Assembly (NCBI GenBank): GCA_043782425.1
Contig: JAYWAM010000357.1
Location: forward strand, 1 to 22,074
Length of the DNA: 22,074 nucleotides
From: JAYWAM01 sp043782425
Lineage (GTDB): Bacteria; Pseudomonadota; Gammaproteobacteria; Burkholderiales; Usitatibacteraceae
Reading direction: 5' to 3'
Positions within the stretch are counted from its first letter, which is position 1, and each line of letters begins with the position of its first letter. The notes under the pieces were generated by a model. That model did not search any database. It worked only from the letters and a program-made list of their open reading frames with translations, and was not told where the DNA came from. Shown piece after piece: positions 1 to 7,174 of this stretch. Both the position numbers and the translations under genes were made by a program.

Positions 1-550
1 CGACAATCGGGCTGGTCGGCTTGAGCATGTCACAGTGATAGAAAAAACTGCCAGGCTTGAGCACGCGAAGAATCTCGGGTAGCACCTTGTCCATTTGCAG
101 ATGGCGCGAGGCGGCCTGAAGCGTGACCACATCGAATGAGTTGTCCGCAAAGGGCAGTTCGTGAACGTCGTGAATAATGCTGGCTATGTGCAGACCGTTC
201 TTTTGCGCCCTGCGCTGTCCTTCTTCCTGCATTTCATGGCTGCGGTCAATAGCGGTGACGAAAATGCCGGGCTCACTTTTCAAGAGCCTGACCCCCACAT
301 CATTGGTCCCCGCACAAACATCAAGAACTTTATAGTGCGGACGCAGTTTTACCGTTCTCCCGAACTGCCAGGCCCACAGTTCCCACAAGCCCAAGCTCGC
401 AACGATGTTTCCTGGACGATAGTAGCGCGGGACATCCTTAAAAACCTTGGGCACTAACTGTGACCACACATTTGAAAACAGCGAGCGTCGATTTTCTTCT
501 CTTTGTTCGAATACTCCCCAGGTTACTGAAGAGGGTGCATTATGTTCCAC
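1..550 (-). CDS. UbiE/COQ5-like SAM-dependent methyltransferase (C-terminus cut by window edge)
   Basis: Read on the minus strand, 183 codons are visible before the window ends. The class I methyltransferase core is clear: motif I VLDVCAGTND at about residues 75-84, an acidic residue after the second strand (AID, about 100-102), LPFADNSFDVV at about 132-142, then ILRVLKPG. Spacing and wording resemble the UbiE/COQ5 quinone methyltransferases, but the usual GGTGD reads AGTND and the region before the core is unlike UbiE, so the substrate is unknown. There is no ATG in frame. The chosen start is GTG at 550, because AAAGGAG lies 8 nt upstream; the frame is open back to a stop at 653-655. The gene is divergent from the cytochrome genes and has an FNR-type box and a good -10 hexamer in its upstream region, so it may be induced at low oxygen. 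Confidence 0.8.
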   Translation of the reverse strand, partial: MEHNAPSSVTWGVFEQREENRRSLFSNVWSQLVPKVFKDVPRYYRPGNIVASLGLWELWAWQFGRTVKLRPHYKVLDVCAGTNDVGVRLLKSEPGIFVTAIDRSHEMQEEGQRRAQKNGLHIASIIHDVHELPFADNSFDVVTLQAASRHLQMDKVLPEILRVLKPGSFFYHCDMLKPTSPIV

Positions 551-738
551 AGGCAATACTCCTTTAAAGATGCGCCATTCATAGGTAAGCGGGGAAATCG
601 GGTAGAGACCGCCAGCGCCCGAAAGTCGCTCAAAAAAGTACTTGAAAGCTTTTCATTTTGAGACGAGACACATGATGACAGATTGGCATCAGAAATCAAT
701 TGCAGCGCTTTCTTGTGACCAGGAAGGTGCGCTGCGTC

Positions 739-744
739 ATTATT
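739..744 (-). promoter_or_regulatory. Candidate -10 box for the methyltransferase gene
   Basis: On the minus strand the hexamer AATAAT (5 of 6 to TATAAT) is preceded by TG. Transcription would start near 732, placing the FNR box at about -41. No good -35 is needed or seen in this arrangement. This is a consensus match only. Confidence 0.45.
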
Positions 745-765
745 CATTGAAAAAGCAGCGTGGCT

Positions 766-779
766 TTGATATGTATCAA
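766..779. promoter_or_regulatory. FNR/ANR/DNR-type binding site
   Basis: TTGATATGTATCAA matches the Crp/Fnr-family consensus TTGAT-N4-ATCAA at all ten defined positions. It is a near-perfect palindrome in a divergent intergenic region. Its centre (772.5) is about 41 bp from the start site predicted by the minus-strand -10 hexamer, the classic class II activator spacing. On the plus strand it lies about 110 bp before the cytochrome start codon. The regulator cannot be told from the site alone (FNR, ANR or DNR/NNR). Confidence 0.7.
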
Positions 780-889
780 GCGTCAATCGTACTTAAGGAA
801 TAAGGTGTCACTGGATTATTGCAAAGGCTCGCGTCAGGTATTCCCAAGCGAGCCGAATTCGGATAGAACGCTTCAAAAACGGAATTCTA

Positions 890-2190
890 ATGAAAGATAT
901 TGCCATGAAAAACATCGCATTGATATTAGGGCTTAGCGCCCTCACTGCAGCGTCTGCAATGGCGGCCGATCCGGCTACGATCAACTGGGAAAAAATTCCC
1001 GTCAATTCAGTGGCGCTTTTCTATCCCGGTCAATCCTCGTACGAATGGTTGCGCAAAGATCACAAAGGCGCCGAATGCGGCTTGGGCAGGCCTGTACCGT
1101 ATGCCATATTAACGGGGAAAAGGCTCTCGGCGACAAGCTGGTAAAGGCGGGGCCGCTAGAGCCGACGCCGGTCAAGGGCAAAAACGGTTCTATCGATCTC
1201 AAAGTGCAGGCTGCATACGACGCCAAGAATGCTTACTTTCGTTTTCAGTGGAAGACCCAGAACCCGTTTCCTGGAACCGAACACCAGTATTTACGTTTCG
1301 ACGGCAAGGAATGGAAAGTCTATGGCTATCCCAAGCTCGATAAGGTAGTGCAGGAAGGCGCACAGCCCGGCATTTACGAAGACCGCATGACAGTCATGAT
1401 TGACGACGGCAAAGTGCCGGGGTTCTCCAAGCAGGGCTGCTGGCTGACCTGCCACGATGGCTCGCGCGACATGCCCCACTTCGCCACGAAAGAAGATGCC
1501 AACGCCAATCCGCTGCTGGCGGCTATCAAGCAGAACGATTTGCGCAAGTACTTGCCGGCCTCGCGCACCAATCCGTCTGACTGGAAAACCGGCAAGTCGC
1601 TCGATGAAATCGCCAAGATCAAAGCCTCCGGCGAATTCGTTGATCTGATCCAGTGGCGCGCGCATCGCTCGCATGCGGTGGGCATGGCCGATGACGGTTA
1701 TGTTCTCGAATACCGTAATTCGGATGCAGGCAAGAACATGTTTGGCGGCAATGCCGACGCCAAGACGCATGCCCCCAAGTTCATGTGGGATCAGAAAAAA
1801 GTCGGCTACAAATCGATCACCGCCGAGCAACTGCACAAGGGCGAGCATTTCCTGATTCGCGAGCAGAACGCCGTGCCGTTTGATCCCAGCGCTGACTGGA
1901 AAGAGGGCGACATGATTCCCGACTATATCACCAGCCGCGAAGACGCCAAGGGATCAGCCGCCGACAATAACGCCATCTCTAGTTGGAAAGACGGCATGTG
2001 GACCGTCGTGCTTATCCGCCCTCTGGGTCTTGCCAACGATGACGATAAGACTTTAAAAGAAGGCGGCGTCTACAGTGTCGGTTTCGCTGTGCATGACGAT
2101 AACATTACCACGCGCGGTCACCACGTTTCGTTCATCCGCAGTTTGGGCTTAGGCGCCGCTGCAGACATCAAGGCAGTTAAGTTACCTTGA
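890..2190 (+). CDS. Ethylbenzene-dehydrogenase-type haem-binding cytochrome, interrupted by a one-base frameshift
   Basis: Two overlapping frames together encode one protein. The first (from ATG 890, or ATG 905 which begins the signal peptide MKNIALILGLSALTAASAMA) reads to about 1075. The second continues from about 1076 to 2190 and contains the c-haem motif CTVCH (1093-1107). Restoring one A in GAATG at 1073-1077 gives HKGAEMRLGQACTVCH and a continuous protein of about 428 residues. The body resembles the haem-binding subunit domain of type II DMSO-reductase-family enzymes (EB_dh, cytochrome c-552/DMSO reductase-like). A second motif, CWLTCH (1438-1455), has three residues between the cysteines. 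Predicted location is the periplasm, as an electron carrier. No catalytic molybdenum subunit lies in the window. Whether the frameshift is a real mutation or a sequence error cannot be decided here. Confidence 0.8.
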
Positions 2191-2287
2191 CCAGCAAGCC
2201 CTCGGAATATTGCGCTTTATTACACCCTATGACGCTGGCACGGGGTCAAATTTAGGCAAAACAATTTTTTTACCATTAGGAGAAAAC

Positions 2288-2590
2288 ATGAAACACGCGA
2301 TATTTAGTTCTATAGCATTAACCATGCTGTTTGCTATCAGCCAGACTGTTGCCGCCGCAGACGGCAAGGCAGTTTATGAAAAGTCCTGTGCGGCCTGCCA
2401 CAAAGCGGGGATCCTGAAAGCGTTCAAGCTAGGCGATGCGGCGGCGTGCGCGACGCTGAAGAAGACCGGTCCCGCTGCCTTGACGGCATCAGTCATCAAG
2501 GGCAAGGACGTTATGCCGCCCAGGGGTGGCGCGGCGTCTGATGTAGATGTGAAGGCGTCGGTCGAATACATTCTTGCCCAGTGCAAGTAA
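2288..2590 (+). CDS. Small periplasmic cytochrome c, class I (c5-like)
   Basis: A 100-residue protein with a signal peptide (MKHAIFSSIALTMLFAISQ, cleavage near AAA), one c-type haem motif CAACH at about residues 36-40, and a Met ligand in VMPPRGG near residue 78. The GxxMPPRGG end, two further cysteines (ACATLKK and AQCK) and the length suit the cytochrome c5/c553 group of single-haem electron carriers. The ATG at 2288 is chosen because AGGAG lies 5-6 nt upstream and the signal peptide begins there; the frame is open further upstream without a good ribosome site. It follows the large cytochrome by 97 bp and is probably co-regulated with it, perhaps as its redox partner (inference). Confidence 0.88.
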   Translation: MKHAIFSSIALTMLFAISQTVAAADGKAVYEKSCAACHKAGILKAFKLGDAAACATLKKTGPAALTASVIKGKDVMPPRGGAASDVDVKASVEYILAQCK

Positions 2591-2954
2591 TCATCTAGTT
2601 GCAGCGCCTTATCTGGCCAGTGCCCGAAGCTACTTCATCGTAAAAAAATGGGCAGATAGTCGCTGGTCAAACCCAATGCATCGGCCTAGTGTTTAAGTTT
2701 ATTGCCACCGGAGTGCAACGCCTCATGCTGTGATCGCGAAGCATTGCGCGACGGGGCACATCTGCTCGCCACGCAGCACCGAGCGATTGGCTTGCGCCAT
2801 CGGTAAACTGGAGAGATTGGCCAGCGTGCGCTTACGCACCTTCGCGAAAGGACTCACGCAACAGCACCGCAGGAGGCGAGCTGCGGTTGGGAACGAGATG
2901 GATATGCATGCCTACTGTCGGATTCTGTAGGGCGCGCAAGCCGTACCCCGCGCA
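2591..2954. other. Intergenic region holding a decayed transposase remnant
   Basis: This 364-bp stretch separates the cytochrome c gene from the convergent dynamin-like gene. Its only recognisable content is the IS1634-like remnant at 2723-2909. I see no clear intrinsic terminator for either neighbour and no inverted repeats that would mark insertion-sequence ends. Confidence 0.6.
2723..2909 (-). pseudogene. Remnant of an IS1634/IS4-type transposase N-terminus
   Basis: The minus strand from 2909 reads MHIHLVPNRSSPPAVLLRES, then FREG, then a stop. Shifting frame near 2837-2843 continues KVRKRTLANLSSLP...VLRGE, ending at TGA 2723-2725. This matches from memory the conserved start of IS1634-family transposases (VPNRNSPPAILLRESYREGGKVKKRTLANLS). 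A deletion of several bases at the EGGK junction explains the frame change. Only about 60 codons remain; the catalytic DDE region is absent, so the copy is inactive. Confidence 0.72.
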
Positions 2955-4895
2955 CTACTGCGGTGACGGCCCGATCTCTTTGACCTTCTTGATTAAGCCG
3001 TTAATCATCTGAAACTGGTTCATCAGCTCTTGCCGCGCGGTGTTGAGTTTTGCCACTTCCTCGCCGACCGAACCATTGCGCTCGTTGATTTTGGTGAGTG
3101 AATCGAGGCGTTCCTGCAAGTGATTTTTGTGATCGCGGATCTGCGTTTCGAGCGGCAGCGGCACGATGGTGATCCAGCGCTCGGCGTCGGCGCGCGCGAT
3201 GGAGTAAATGTGGCGCGCTTGTTCCACCAAACGGTTATAGAAGCGCTTGATGAGGAAACGCTTTTCCGTCATCACGACGTTCACCGGGTCTTTGCAGAAT
3301 TCTTCGGTTTGATGCATCAGCAGTTGCAATTTGGCGCGTGGCAAATCGAATTCGAGCGATGGAAAATCCATTTTTTCAAAGCCGAACTTGACGTGGAAGG
3401 TGTTGTACACCGAAGCCATCAGCTTCTTGATGTCTTCTCCCGCAGCAACGACGGCGTCGAATTCCTTGTTCATGAGCTTGATCAGCTCGCGCATGCCGCG
3501 CGTCAATCCCACCGTGGTCCAGGAATCGTCGATGGCCTGCATGCTGCGCATGCACAGCATGTCGTGCTTGTTCTGGTTGAGCATGTCCGTCAACGCATTA
3601 CGCTTTTGATTGAACTGCATCTTGTTGACTTTGTACTCGGCCAGCGCAGAGTTGTAGGCATTTTTTTCTTCGGTGATCTTGGCCCACAGTTGCACCATCA
3701 ATTCGCGCCCCTTGCCTTGCACCGAGGCGAGATCGTTGAGCGCTTTCTGGTTGCTTTCCAGGCGCCGCATGATGCTCAAGCGGCTGGTTATCATCATCGC
3801 GCCGATATCGTTGATGACGGCCTTGGCGAGCAACTGGCGCTTGATGGGGATGATTTCGTCGGCCAGATAACGCTCCAGACGCGCGATGCCGCTGCGCGTG
3901 GTCAGGTCGGGATCTTCTTTGATGCGTCCCAGCAAGGCTTTTTGTGCGGATACGGCGAACACTTTTTCCTGCGGCAAGCCCAGCACCTGGCTGGTGGTTT
4001 CCATCATGCGCGCAATACCGGCATCGACTTCCTGCGGCGTCTTGAGCTCATCCCACATCAGATCAATTTTATTGAGCACGGCGATCTTGGCCGGCAGCCC
4101 GCTTTTTACGTAGCGCTCCCAGATTTCCAAATCGCTTTTGGTGACACCGGTGTCTATCGACAGCAGGAACAATATGGCGTGCGCATTGGGCACGGTGGAC
4201 AGGGTCAATTCGGGTTCAAGGCCGAGCGCATTGAGGCCAGGCGTGTCGAGCACTGACAGACCGTTGGTGAGCAAGGGATGCGGATAGTTGATCACCGCAT
4301 AGCGCCATGCAGGTACTTCGACAATCTCGTCTTCGGCCGGGGCGTTGCCGCTGTCGTCGAACATCGGGATCAGGCCCATCATGCGCGCGTCCAGCGAGTA
4401 GACGCGCTTGGTGTCGGCCAGCGATTTGAGCGCTTCGCGCATTTGCGATGGCGAGTCAATATTGAGGCGCACTTTGCTCCATTCCACCGGCATGTTCTTG
4501 AGCTGGGCGATGGATTCGTCGCGATAGCGCGTCTCAACCGAAAGCAATTTCAGATACGGCTCTTCGTTGGGGTCGTGAAAAATCTCCGTGGGGCACATGG
4601 TGGTGCGCCCTACGTCCGATGGCAACAGACGCTCTTTGAAACTGGAGAAAAACAGCGCGTTGATAAGCTCGGATTTGCCGCGCGAAAATTCTGCGAGAAA
4701 GGCCAGCAGCAGGCGCCCGCGGTTGAGATTTTCGAGCAGATCAAAAAAACGGATCGACTGCTGTACATCGAGCTGATTGGTGCGCTCAAGCCAGTCGTGA
4801 TAGCCCTGCACGGAACGCGACAAATCTTCGCGCCAACGGTTGTAGCGCGCGATTTCGTTTTCGAAGCGTGTCGTGCTTAACGGATCAAACTCCAC
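2955..4895 (-). CDS. Dynamin-like GTPase
   Basis: A 646-residue protein with an N-terminal GTPase domain: P-loop AEFSRGKS (residues 68-75), switch threonines T98-T99, DTPG (217-220) and NKID (275-278). The first P-loop residue is Ala rather than the usual Gly. The rest is largely helical and charged, as expected for the stalk/effector part of bacterial dynamin-like proteins. No membrane-spanning segment is evident. Such proteins bind or remodel membranes; this one's role is not known. The start is GTG at 4895, with GGGA 6-7 nt upstream. It lies downstream of yggS-proC-yggT on the same strand, 126 bp after yggT with a REP-like palindrome between, so it may be a separate transcript. Confidence 0.87.
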   Translation of the reverse strand: MEFDPLSTTRFENEIARYNRWREDLSRSVQGYHDWLERTNQLDVQQSIRFFDLLENLNRGRLLLAFLAEFSRGKSELINALFFSSFKERLLPSDVGRTTMCPTEIFHDPNEEPYLKLLSVETRYRDESIAQLKNMPVEWSKVRLNIDSPSQMREALKSLADTKRVYSLDARMMGLIPMFDDSGNAPAEDEIVEVPAWRYAVINYPHPLLTNGLSVLDTPGLNALGLEPELTLSTVPNAHAILFLLSIDTGVTKSDLEIWERYVKSGLPAKIAVLNKIDLMWDELKTPQEVDAGIARMMETTSQVLGLPQEKVFAVSAQKALLGRIKEDPDLTTRSGIARLERYLADEIIPIKRQLLAKAVINDIGAMMITSRLSIMRRLESNQKALNDLASVQGKGRELMVQLWAKITEEKNAYNSALAEYKVNKMQFNQKRNALTDMLNQNKHDMLCMRSMQAIDDSWTTVGLTRGMRELIKLMNKEFDAVVAAGEDIKKLMASVYNTFHVKFGFEKMDFPSLEFDLPRAKLQLLMHQTEEFCKDPVNVVMTEKRFLIKRFYNRLVEQARHIYSIARADAERWITIVPLPLETQIRDHKNHLQERLDSLTKINERNGSVGEEVAKLNTARQELMNQFQMINGLIKKVKEIGPSPQ

Positions 4896-4918
4896 TTTGA
4901 TTCCCTACAAGAAAATGG

Positions 4919-4950
4919 ATTCCCGCGCGGTTACGTAACTGAGCGGGAAT
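4919..4950. repeat. REP/dRS3-like palindrome
   Basis: Perfect 8-bp inverted repeat ATTCCCGC (4919-4926) and GCGGGAAT (4943-4950), followed by GAC, in the gap between yggT and the dynamin-like gene. The wording resembles the dispersed ATTCCC...GGGAAT elements of Neisseria and other betaproteobacteria. The 16-base loop itself contains the palindrome GTTACGTAAC. It may act as a transcription end or mRNA stabiliser (inference). Confidence 0.55.
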
Positions 4951-5021
4951 GACAAATCAGGGTTTGCTCAGCGCTTCCCTACATTTGTCAGACACTGGAT
5001 TTTTTGTGCTACGTCAGTAGT

Positions 5022-5633
5022 TTACATTAATTTCAATGCGCCGCCAGCCCCGAGCATGCTCTCCACCGCCAATTCAAGCCAGACGATAGGCAGTATCAGA
5101 ATTAGCTGGCAAATGATTAACATCACCAAGCCGGACAGATCAACTCCCCCCACCAGCGGAATAAAGCGCCGCAAGGGCTTGAGAAAAGGGCGTGTCAGCG
5201 CGTCAAAAAAGGGAGCAATCGGATGATAAGGACTGAACCAGGACAGGATAGCCTGGATAAAAACCGCGCCAATCAGCAAATATATGGAGAGACGCAGCAG
5301 CCATACGAGCGCTAGCAGCAATAACACCGGCAACAACACCGCCACACCGTCCGACGGCAAAGTCGTGCCGTACTTTATCAGGTACAGCAGTATTAAGAGG
5401 ATAAATTCCACCAGCCACGCCAGCAGAAACGAAGCCAGATCTAAACCCATTAATCCGGGGATTACGCGGCGCAGCGGTTTTACTGCAAAATCGGTAAGCG
5501 CTGCCACAAACTGCGCCAGCGGATTACGAAACGGCGCGCGTAATGCCTGCATATAAAAACGCAACAGGGTGGCCAGAACAAACAAGTGGAAGAGAGTTTG
5601 CAGCAGATAAGCGAGCGCATTGGTTAAAAGCAT
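5022..5633 (-). CDS. yggT: YggT family membrane protein
   Basis: A 203-residue integral membrane protein made of two related halves. Each half carries the YGGT signature: NPLAQFVAALTDFAVKPLRR near residues 38-57 and PIAPFFDALTRPFLKPLRR in the second half, each followed by an IP-x-GG/GL-D-LS/AS turn and a hydrophobic helix. Several long hydrophobic segments predict an inner-membrane location. Homologues are linked to osmotic stress tolerance or cell shape in other bacteria, but the biochemical role is unsettled. It begins 4 bp after the proC stop codon and GAGG sits just before its ATG, so it is very likely translated from the yggS-proC transcript. Confidence 0.88.
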   Translation of the reverse strand: MLLTNALAYLLQTLFHLFVLATLLRFYMQALRAPFRNPLAQFVAALTDFAVKPLRRVIPGLMGLDLASFLLAWLVEFILLILLYLIKYGTTLPSDGVAVLLPVLLLLALVWLLRLSIYLLIGAVFIQAILSWFSPYHPIAPFFDALTRPFLKPLRRFIPLVGGVDLSGLVMLIICQLILILPIVWLELAVESMLGAGGALKLM

Positions 5634-5637
5634 TGCC

Positions 5638-6462
5638 TCAATCCTTGCCGAACTCTGTGCCCAGCTCTTTGGAGCGCGCTGCTGCAGCTTTAATCGCTGT
5701 GACGAATTGCGCTTGTAGTCCGGCTTGTTCCATGACGGCCAGGGCGCTTTCCGTTGTGCCGCCCTTGGATGTGACCTGGGCGCGCAGCGTGGCCGGGCTT
5801 TGTTCGCTTTGCGCCGCCAGGCGGCTGGCGCCCAGGAAGGTTTGCAGCGCGAGTTTGCGCGCCTGTTCAGGCGTCATGCCGAGTTGCTGCGCCGCGCGTT
5901 GCAGCGCCTCGATAAAATAAAACACATAAGCCGGCCCGCTGCCGGAAACCGCCGTCACACCATCGAGCTGCGACTCATCATCGAACCAGAGGATTTCCCC
6001 GACAGCTTCAAGCAGCGTCGCCGCGAGTTTGCGCTGCGCCGCAGTGACCGACGGCAAGGCATACATGCCGGTTATCCCGGCGTGTATCAACGCAGGCGTA
6101 TTGGGCATGACACGCACCAGATTTTGGTTTCCCGCCAGCCAGCGGCTCAGATCGGCTAGCCCTATGCCCGCAGCGATGCTGATGACCAATTGCGTGCCAA
6201 GGTGCGCCGCCAGGCTTTGCGCTGCTGCGCGCATGTGTTGCGGCTTGACGGCTAACACCACCACCTCACAGGCGCAAAGCGCAGCGTCCGCCGCTGCTGC
6301 AGTGCTGACGCCCAGGATGGCTTGCAGTTCGCGCCGTCGCTCGGCATTGACTTCGACGACGTGGAATTGCGCCTTAGCAAAGCCCTTGACCAGCAATCCG
6401 CCGATAATGGCGCCCGCCATGTTGCCGCCGCCTATGAAGGCTATTTTCATACAATCTTTCAT
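5638..6462 (-). CDS. proC: Pyrroline-5-carboxylate reductase
   Basis: Catalyses the last step of proline synthesis, NAD(P)H-dependent reduction of 1-pyrroline-5-carboxylate, in the cytosol. The N-terminal Rossmann motif IAFIGGGNMAGAIIGGL, the central VMPNTPALIHAGITGMYA and the C-terminal VSGSGPAYVFYFIEAL signature are all present, and the 274-residue length is normal. Two starts are possible: ATG 6462, which overlaps the yggS stop codon as ATGA and suggests translational coupling, or ATG 6450, which gives the usual MKIAFIGGG beginning. The gene lies between yggS and yggT in the common proteobacterial order. Confidence 0.95.
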   Translation of the reverse strand: MKDCMKIAFIGGGNMAGAIIGGLLVKGFAKAQFHVVEVNAERRRELQAILGVSTAAAADAALCACEVVVLAVKPQHMRAAAQSLAAHLGTQLVISIAAGIGLADLSRWLAGNQNLVRVMPNTPALIHAGITGMYALPSVTAAQRKLAATLLEAVGEILWFDDESQLDGVTAVSGSGPAYVFYFIEALQRAAQQLGMTPEQARKLALQTFLGASRLAAQSEQSPATLRAQVTSKGGTTESALAVMEQAGLQAQFVTAIKAAAARSKELGTEFGKD

Positions 6463-7142
6463 CTGGAACCAAAAATCGCCGTACCGATGCGCACCATGGT
6501 TGCGCCTTCGGCAATAGCGATTTCAAAATCCTGCGTCATACCCATCGACAAGGTATCGAGTGCGATGCCGCAAGCCGTGATACGCGCAGCCAATTCCCGC
6601 AGCATACGGAACTGTGCGCGTTGCGCCAAGGGATCGGGGGTATTTTCGATAATCGTCATCAAGCCGCGCAGGTGCAGTTGCGGCAGCAAGGCGACTTGCC
6701 GGCATAGCTCGGCCGCCGCATCTGGGCTGACGCCGCTTTTCGAGCCTTCACCGCTGACGTTAACCTGGACGCACACCTTGAGGGGCGGCTGCCCTGCTAG
6801 CCGGTTGCGTGAAAATATTTCCGCCACCTTGAGGCGCTCCACGCCGTGCACCCAGTCGAAATGCTGGGCGATGAGTTTCGCTTTATTACTTTGAATCGGC
6901 CCGATGAAGTGCCATTCGATTTCCAGGTCGGCCAGCGCTTCACGTTTGGCGAGCGCTTCCTGCACATAGTTTTCGCCGAAGACGCGTTGACCGGCGGCAA
7001 AAGCGCTGCGGATATTGACTGCGGGTTGGGTCTTGCTTACCGCTACCAGCGTCACGCTACGGCGCGGCGCGCCAATAGCGGCTTGCAATGCTGCGTCAAT
7101 GCGCGTCTTGACAGCTTGCAAGTTGGCAGCGATTAGAGACAT
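6459..7142 (-). CDS. yggS: Pyridoxal-phosphate homeostasis protein (YggS/PLPBP)
   Basis: A 227-residue PLP-binding protein of the YggS/PROSC family, which maintains the intracellular PLP pool and affects amino-acid metabolism without known catalytic activity. Seen here: VAVSKTQP with the PLP-binding Lys at residue 37, FGENYVQEAL, WHFIGPIQSNKAKLI, and the C-terminal SMGMTQDFEIAIAEGATMVR, a slight variant of the usual SMGMS-D. Its stop codon overlaps the first possible ATG of proC. It is divergent from pilT with only 32 bp between the two start codons. Confidence 0.94.
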   Translation of the reverse strand: MSLIAANLQAVKTRIDAALQAAIGAPRRSVTLVAVSKTQPAVNIRSAFAAGQRVFGENYVQEALAKREALADLEIEWHFIGPIQSNKAKLIAQHFDWVHGVERLKVAEIFSRNRLAGQPPLKVCVQVNVSGEGSKSGVSPDAAAELCRQVALLPQLHLRGLMTIIENTPDPLAQRAQFRMLRELAARITACGIALDTLSMGMTQDFEIAIAEGATMVRIGTAIFGSR

Positions 7143-7174
7143 AATGAGAATGACATTTACGCGAAAGAATTATA

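Larger units (their letters stand above)
551..889. other. Divergent intergenic region with regulatory sites
   Basis: This 339-bp stretch separates the minus-strand methyltransferase from the plus-strand cytochrome gene. I see no convincing gene in it. It holds the FNR-type box (766-779) and a -10-like hexamer on the minus strand (739-744). The implied methyltransferase leader of about 180 nt has no ATG in the methyltransferase frame. Confidence 0.6.

Noticed and set aside
551..652. In-frame extension of the methyltransferase upstream of GTG 550 (about 34 codons that look protein-like)
   Set aside because: It contains no ATG or GTG, only one TTG placed too close to the AAAGGAG site, and a stop precedes it. 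It would be real only if a frameshift lies near the T run at 632-637.
523..786. 87-codon minus-strand reading frame upstream of the methyltransferase
   Set aside because: It starts with TTG next to the FNR box, has no ribosome site, resembles no known protein and overlaps the methyltransferase start in another frame.
1291..1848. 185-codon minus-strand reading frame
   Set aside because: Antisense shadow of the cytochrome gene, with no motif or ribosome site.
2730..2930. 66-codon plus-strand reading frame
   Set aside because: The opposite strand of the same DNA encodes recognisable transposase sequence, so this is its shadow.
3120..4256. 378-codon plus-strand reading frame
   Set aside because: It lies antisense to the dynamin-like gene, whose motifs are clear. 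Composition is rich in His, Gln and Arg, as expected for a shadow frame.
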